Below are positions 61,810 to 64,000 of a DNA stretch of 64,000 nucleotides, one piece after another. This DNA is from Streptomyces sp. WAC 01529 (GTDB lineage: Bacteria > Actinomycetota > Actinomycetes > Streptomycetales > Streptomycetaceae), in assembly GCF_003945545.1 (NCBI RefSeq), contig NZ_CP029617.1, positions 1,589,001 through 1,653,000 of the forward strand. The letters run 5' to 3'. The notes beneath the pieces are model-generated. The model was not told where the DNA came from. It was given only the letters and a program-made list of their open reading frames with translations, and made no database searches. Positions within the stretch are counted from its first letter, which is position 1, and every line of letters begins with the position of its first letter. A program made the position numbers and the translations under genes.

Positions 61810-62925
61810 TCAGCCGAGGAGCGACTCCAGCTCAAGGTGTTCGAGGCCGTGGGCCTCGGCGACCTGCCGGTAAACGACCTTGCCGTCATGGGTGTTGAGA
61901 CCCAGGGCGAGCGCGGGGTCACGGCGCAGCGCCTCGACCCAGCCGTTGTTCGCCAGCGAGACGATGTAGGGCATCGTCGCGTTGGTCAGCGCGTAGGTGG
62001 AGGTGTTGGGCACGGCGCCGGGCATGTTGGCGACGCAGTAGAAGACCGAGTTGTGGACCGGGAAGGTCGGCTCGGCGTGCGTGGTCGGGCGCGAGTCCTC
62101 GAAGCAGCCGCCCTGGTCGATCGCGATGTCGACAAGGACACTTCCCGGCTTCATGCGCGAGACCAGCTCGTTGGTGACCAGCTTCGGGGCCTTGGCGCCC
62201 GGGATGAGGACGGCACCGATGACGAGGTCGGCGTCCAGGCAGGCCTTCTCCAGCTCGAAAGAGTTGGAGATGACCGTCTGGATCTTCGTGCCGAAGATCT
62301 TGTCGGCTTCCTTGAGCTTGTTGATGTCCCTGTCGAGCAGGGTGACGTGGAAGCCCATGCCGATGGCGATCTGCGCGGCGTTCCAGCCGGAGACGCCGCC
62401 GCCGATGACGACGGCCTTGCCCGCGGCCACGCCCGGGACGCCGCCCGGCAGGACGCCGCGGCCGCCGTTGGCGGCCATCAGGTGGTAGGCGCCGACCTGC
62501 GGGGCCAGCCGGCCCGCGACCTCGGACATCGGGGCGAGCAGCGGCAGCGCGCGGTTCGCGGTCTCGACGGTCTCGTACGCGATGGCGGTCGTGCCCGACT
62601 CCAGGAGCGCGTCCGTGCACTCCTTGGACGCGGCCAGGTGCAGGTAGGTGAAGAGGGTCTGGTCCTTGCGGAGGCGGTGGTACTCCTCCGCGATGGGCTC
62701 CTTGACCTTCAGGAGCAGGTCCGCGGCGGCCCAGACCTCGTCGGCGGTGTCCAGGATCCGGGCACCGGCCGAGACGTACTCGGCGTCCGTGATCGAGGAG
62801 CCGACCCCGGCGTTCCGCTCGATGACGACCTGGTGGCCGTGGCGCACCAGCTCGTGCACACCGGCGGGGGTGATGGCCACCCGGAACTCGTTGTTCTTGA
62901 CCTCGCGGGGGATGCCGACCTTCAT
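61810..62925 (-). CDS. ald: L-alanine dehydrogenase
   Basis: This 371-aa NAD-dependent enzyme is full length and begins MKVGIPREVKNNEFRVAITPAGVHELVRHGHQVVIE. The catalytic Lys lies in DLLLKVKEPIAEEYHRL, the NAD motif is VVIGGGVSGWNAAQIAIGMG, and the catalytic His95-equivalent is in TLFTYLHLAAS. It interconverts alanine and pyruvate plus ammonia. It is transcribed alone and bounded by a terminator. A regulatory repeat pair lies in its upstream region. Confidence 0.95.
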   Translation of the reverse strand: MKVGIPREVKNNEFRVAITPAGVHELVRHGHQVVIERNAGVGSSITDAEYVSAGARILDTADEVWAAADLLLKVKEPIAEEYHRLRKDQTLFTYLHLAASKECTDALLESGTTAIAYETVETANRALPLLAPMSEVAGRLAPQVGAYHLMAANGGRGVLPGGVPGVAAGKAVVIGGGVSGWNAAQIAIGMGFHVTLLDRDINKLKEADKIFGTKIQTVISNSFELEKACLDADLVIGAVLIPGAKAPKLVTNELVSRMKPGSVLVDIAIDQGGCFEDSRPTTHAEPTFPVHNSVFYCVANMPGAVPNTSTYALTNATMPYIVSLANNGWVEALRRDPALALGLNTHDGKVVYRQVAEAHGLEHLELESLLG

Positions 62926-62950
62926 CGTCGATCACGGTCCTTGGCTCAGG

Positions 62951-63050
62951 GGATTTCTCGGGCAATGCAGCACAGACCGGTGCACACGAGGGCGCAACGG
63001 GAGGCACCACGAATGTACGCGGCGGAGCCAGTCTAATGAAGGATTTCTCG
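62951..63050. repeat. Two copies of GGATTTCTCG upstream of ald
   Basis: GGATTTCTCG occurs at 62951-62960 and 63041-63050, 90 bp apart, in the region upstream of the ald start. Near the second copy TTCAAT occurs twice (TTCAAT-ac-TTCAAT at about 63062-63075). Lrp/AldR-type sites are possible but not identified. Confidence 0.35.
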
Positions 63051-63070
63051 CTGTCTAGCCTTTCAATACT

Positions 63071-64000
63071 TCAATCCTCTGCGGATGCACTACGGATTTC
63101 GTAGGCGGAAGGCGCTGCTCCACCGTTCGATTCAAGCCTCGCGGCCTCCGGGTACTCCTCTCCCAGCATGCGCTCGGCCGCGCTCCTGTGCAGCCGGGCG
63201 GCCGCCGGGTCGCCGAGCCGCTCCAGGGTGTCCGCGAGGCGCAGCTGCAACGCCGCTTGCAGGCGTACGTCGTTGGCGTGTCGCGCCCACTCGACGGCTT
63301 CCTGACAGGTACGCAGCGATTCCTCGGGCCGGCCCGCGTACTCCTGCACGCGGGCCATCTCGCTCAACGCCCTTGCCTGGGCGGCCACATCGCCACTCTT
63401 GCGGTGCCCGGTGACGGCCGAACTCCAGTTGCGCAGCGCCTCGCCGTAGCGTCCCGCGTAGGTGTGCACGGCTCCGATACGGCCGTAGAGGCGGGCGGCG
63501 TCGGCGCGCTCGCCGCGGGCCAGGCGCTGGGCCAGGGCCCTGCCGAACCAGTCGGAGGCCCGGGACCAGTCCCCCAGCTCCTGGTAGGCGCCGCCTACGG
63601 ATTCCATCGCACGGCCGGTGGCGTACGGATCGTTCGCCGCGCGCCCCGCGTCCAGCGCCGCCCGGTAGCGCGCGAGCGCCTCCCGCGTGCGGCCCGTCTG
63701 GGCGTCCAGGTCCGCGAGGTTCAGCAGCGCGGCGGCCTGCTCGCGCGGCAGCTCCCGGCGCTCGGCCACGTCGAGGACAAGGCGGTGGATGCCGTAGAGG
63801 TCCGGGGCGGCCGCCTGGGTGCCGTAGTGCGCGACGAGGGCCCGGGTCAGGGCCGCCATCAGGCGCCGGGCGAGGGTGTCAAGCTCGCCGTCGGCCACCG
63901 CGAGGCGGGCCGCGGCGAGCAGTGCGGGCCGGCGGGCGGTGAGCCACTCGGCGGCGGCGCCGGGGCCTTCGAAGCGCAGGGCGCGCGGCAGTCCCGCGAT
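63071..64000 (-). CDS. TPR-repeat protein, probably the C-terminal part of a larger regulator (5' end outside window)
   Basis: The frame runs in from the right edge and shows 309 residues before the stop. A conventional start at 63898 is not used because the frame continues upstream as GLPRALRFEGPGAAAEWLTARRPALLAAARLAVADGELD, typical of the region before the tetratricopeptide part of AfsR/SARP-like or NB-ARC ATPase proteins. About five TPR units are visible, for example ALLNLADLDAQTGRTREALARYRAALDAGRAA, GGAYQELGDWSRASDWFGRALAQRLARG and RIGAVHTYAGRYGEALRNWSSAVTGHRKSG. Any ATPase or DNA-binding part would be outside the window. It is transcribed toward ald with 145 bp between. Confidence 0.78.
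   Translation of the reverse strand: MAGLPRALRFEGPGAAAEWLTARRPALLAAARLAVADGELDTLARRLMAALTRALVAHYGTQAAAPDLYGIHRLVLDVAERRELPREQAAALLNLADLDAQTGRTREALARYRAALDAGRAANDPYATGRAMESVGGAYQELGDWSRASDWFGRALAQRLARGERADAARLYGRIGAVHTYAGRYGEALRNWSSAVTGHRKSGDVAAQARALSEMARVQEYAGRPEESLRTCQEAVEWARHANDVRLQAALQLRLADTLERLGDPAAARLHRSAAERMLGEEYPEAARLESNGGAAPSAYEIRSASAED

Overview
The window is high-GC actinobacterial DNA. Third codon positions are almost all G or C, GTG and TTG starts are common, neighbouring genes often overlap by 4 nt (ATGA or GTGA), and the content is typical of Streptomyces: a SepF-like protein, Rpf/LysM muralytic proteins, streptogrisin proteases, a sortase-anchored LPMO and a DnaE2/ImuB-like pair. 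From memory, the gene order from the LPMO/lipase through dnaE2, sflA, der-cmk-aroH, scpAB-parA and ald resembles the core chromosome of S. coelicolor (about SCO1734 to SCO1774). I see no tRNA, rRNA, CRISPR array, prophage or biosynthetic gene cluster.

Layout. 1-3736: a tripartite tricarboxylate transporter (tctCBA, minus strand, tctA cut by the left edge) with a divergent CitB/DpiA-type response regulator. 3740-4950: a decayed IS4-type element with 17-bp tandem repeats at its broken end. 5139-9019: a three-gene accessory module of caspase-like protease, trypsin-like protease and alpha/beta hydrolase. This is the best candidate for a poorly described conflict or cell-death system. 9220-15117: surface LPMO, secreted lipase, a NarL-type two-component system and a divergent ABC-2 exporter. 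15167-19773: a damage-tolerance operon (dnaE2 plus a Y-family protein without catalytic residues) under a near-perfect LexA box. 19868-28693: a membrane protein, two streptogrisins, a slipin, DUF1684 and luciferase-like proteins, a DUF5685 protein with an extreme cysteine-rich tail, and sflA.

28759-42074: an acyl-CoA dehydrogenase, an MFS pump, a mannosyltransferase-like membrane protein, a PAP2 phosphatase, an I78-like inhibitor, a lone cytochrome oxidase subunit I overlapping a WYL regulator, a glycosyltransferase pair and two lipoproteins. 42192-46201: a branched-chain amino-acid type ABC system in which LivH, LivM and LivG are fused into one 894-residue protein, followed by a LivF whose Walker A lysine is arginine. 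46182-47546: two Rpf/LysM proteins.

48081-64000: mostly housekeeping. It holds aroH-tyrA-cmk-plsC-der, a PolB-like nucleotidyltransferase, an NrtR-like NUDIX regulator with an ADP-ribosylglycohydrolase behind a clear palindromic operator, the operon parA-RHH protein-scpA-scpB-rluB, alanine dehydrogenase, and a TPR protein that runs off the right edge. Functions are assigned from motifs and remembered family features; no database search was run.
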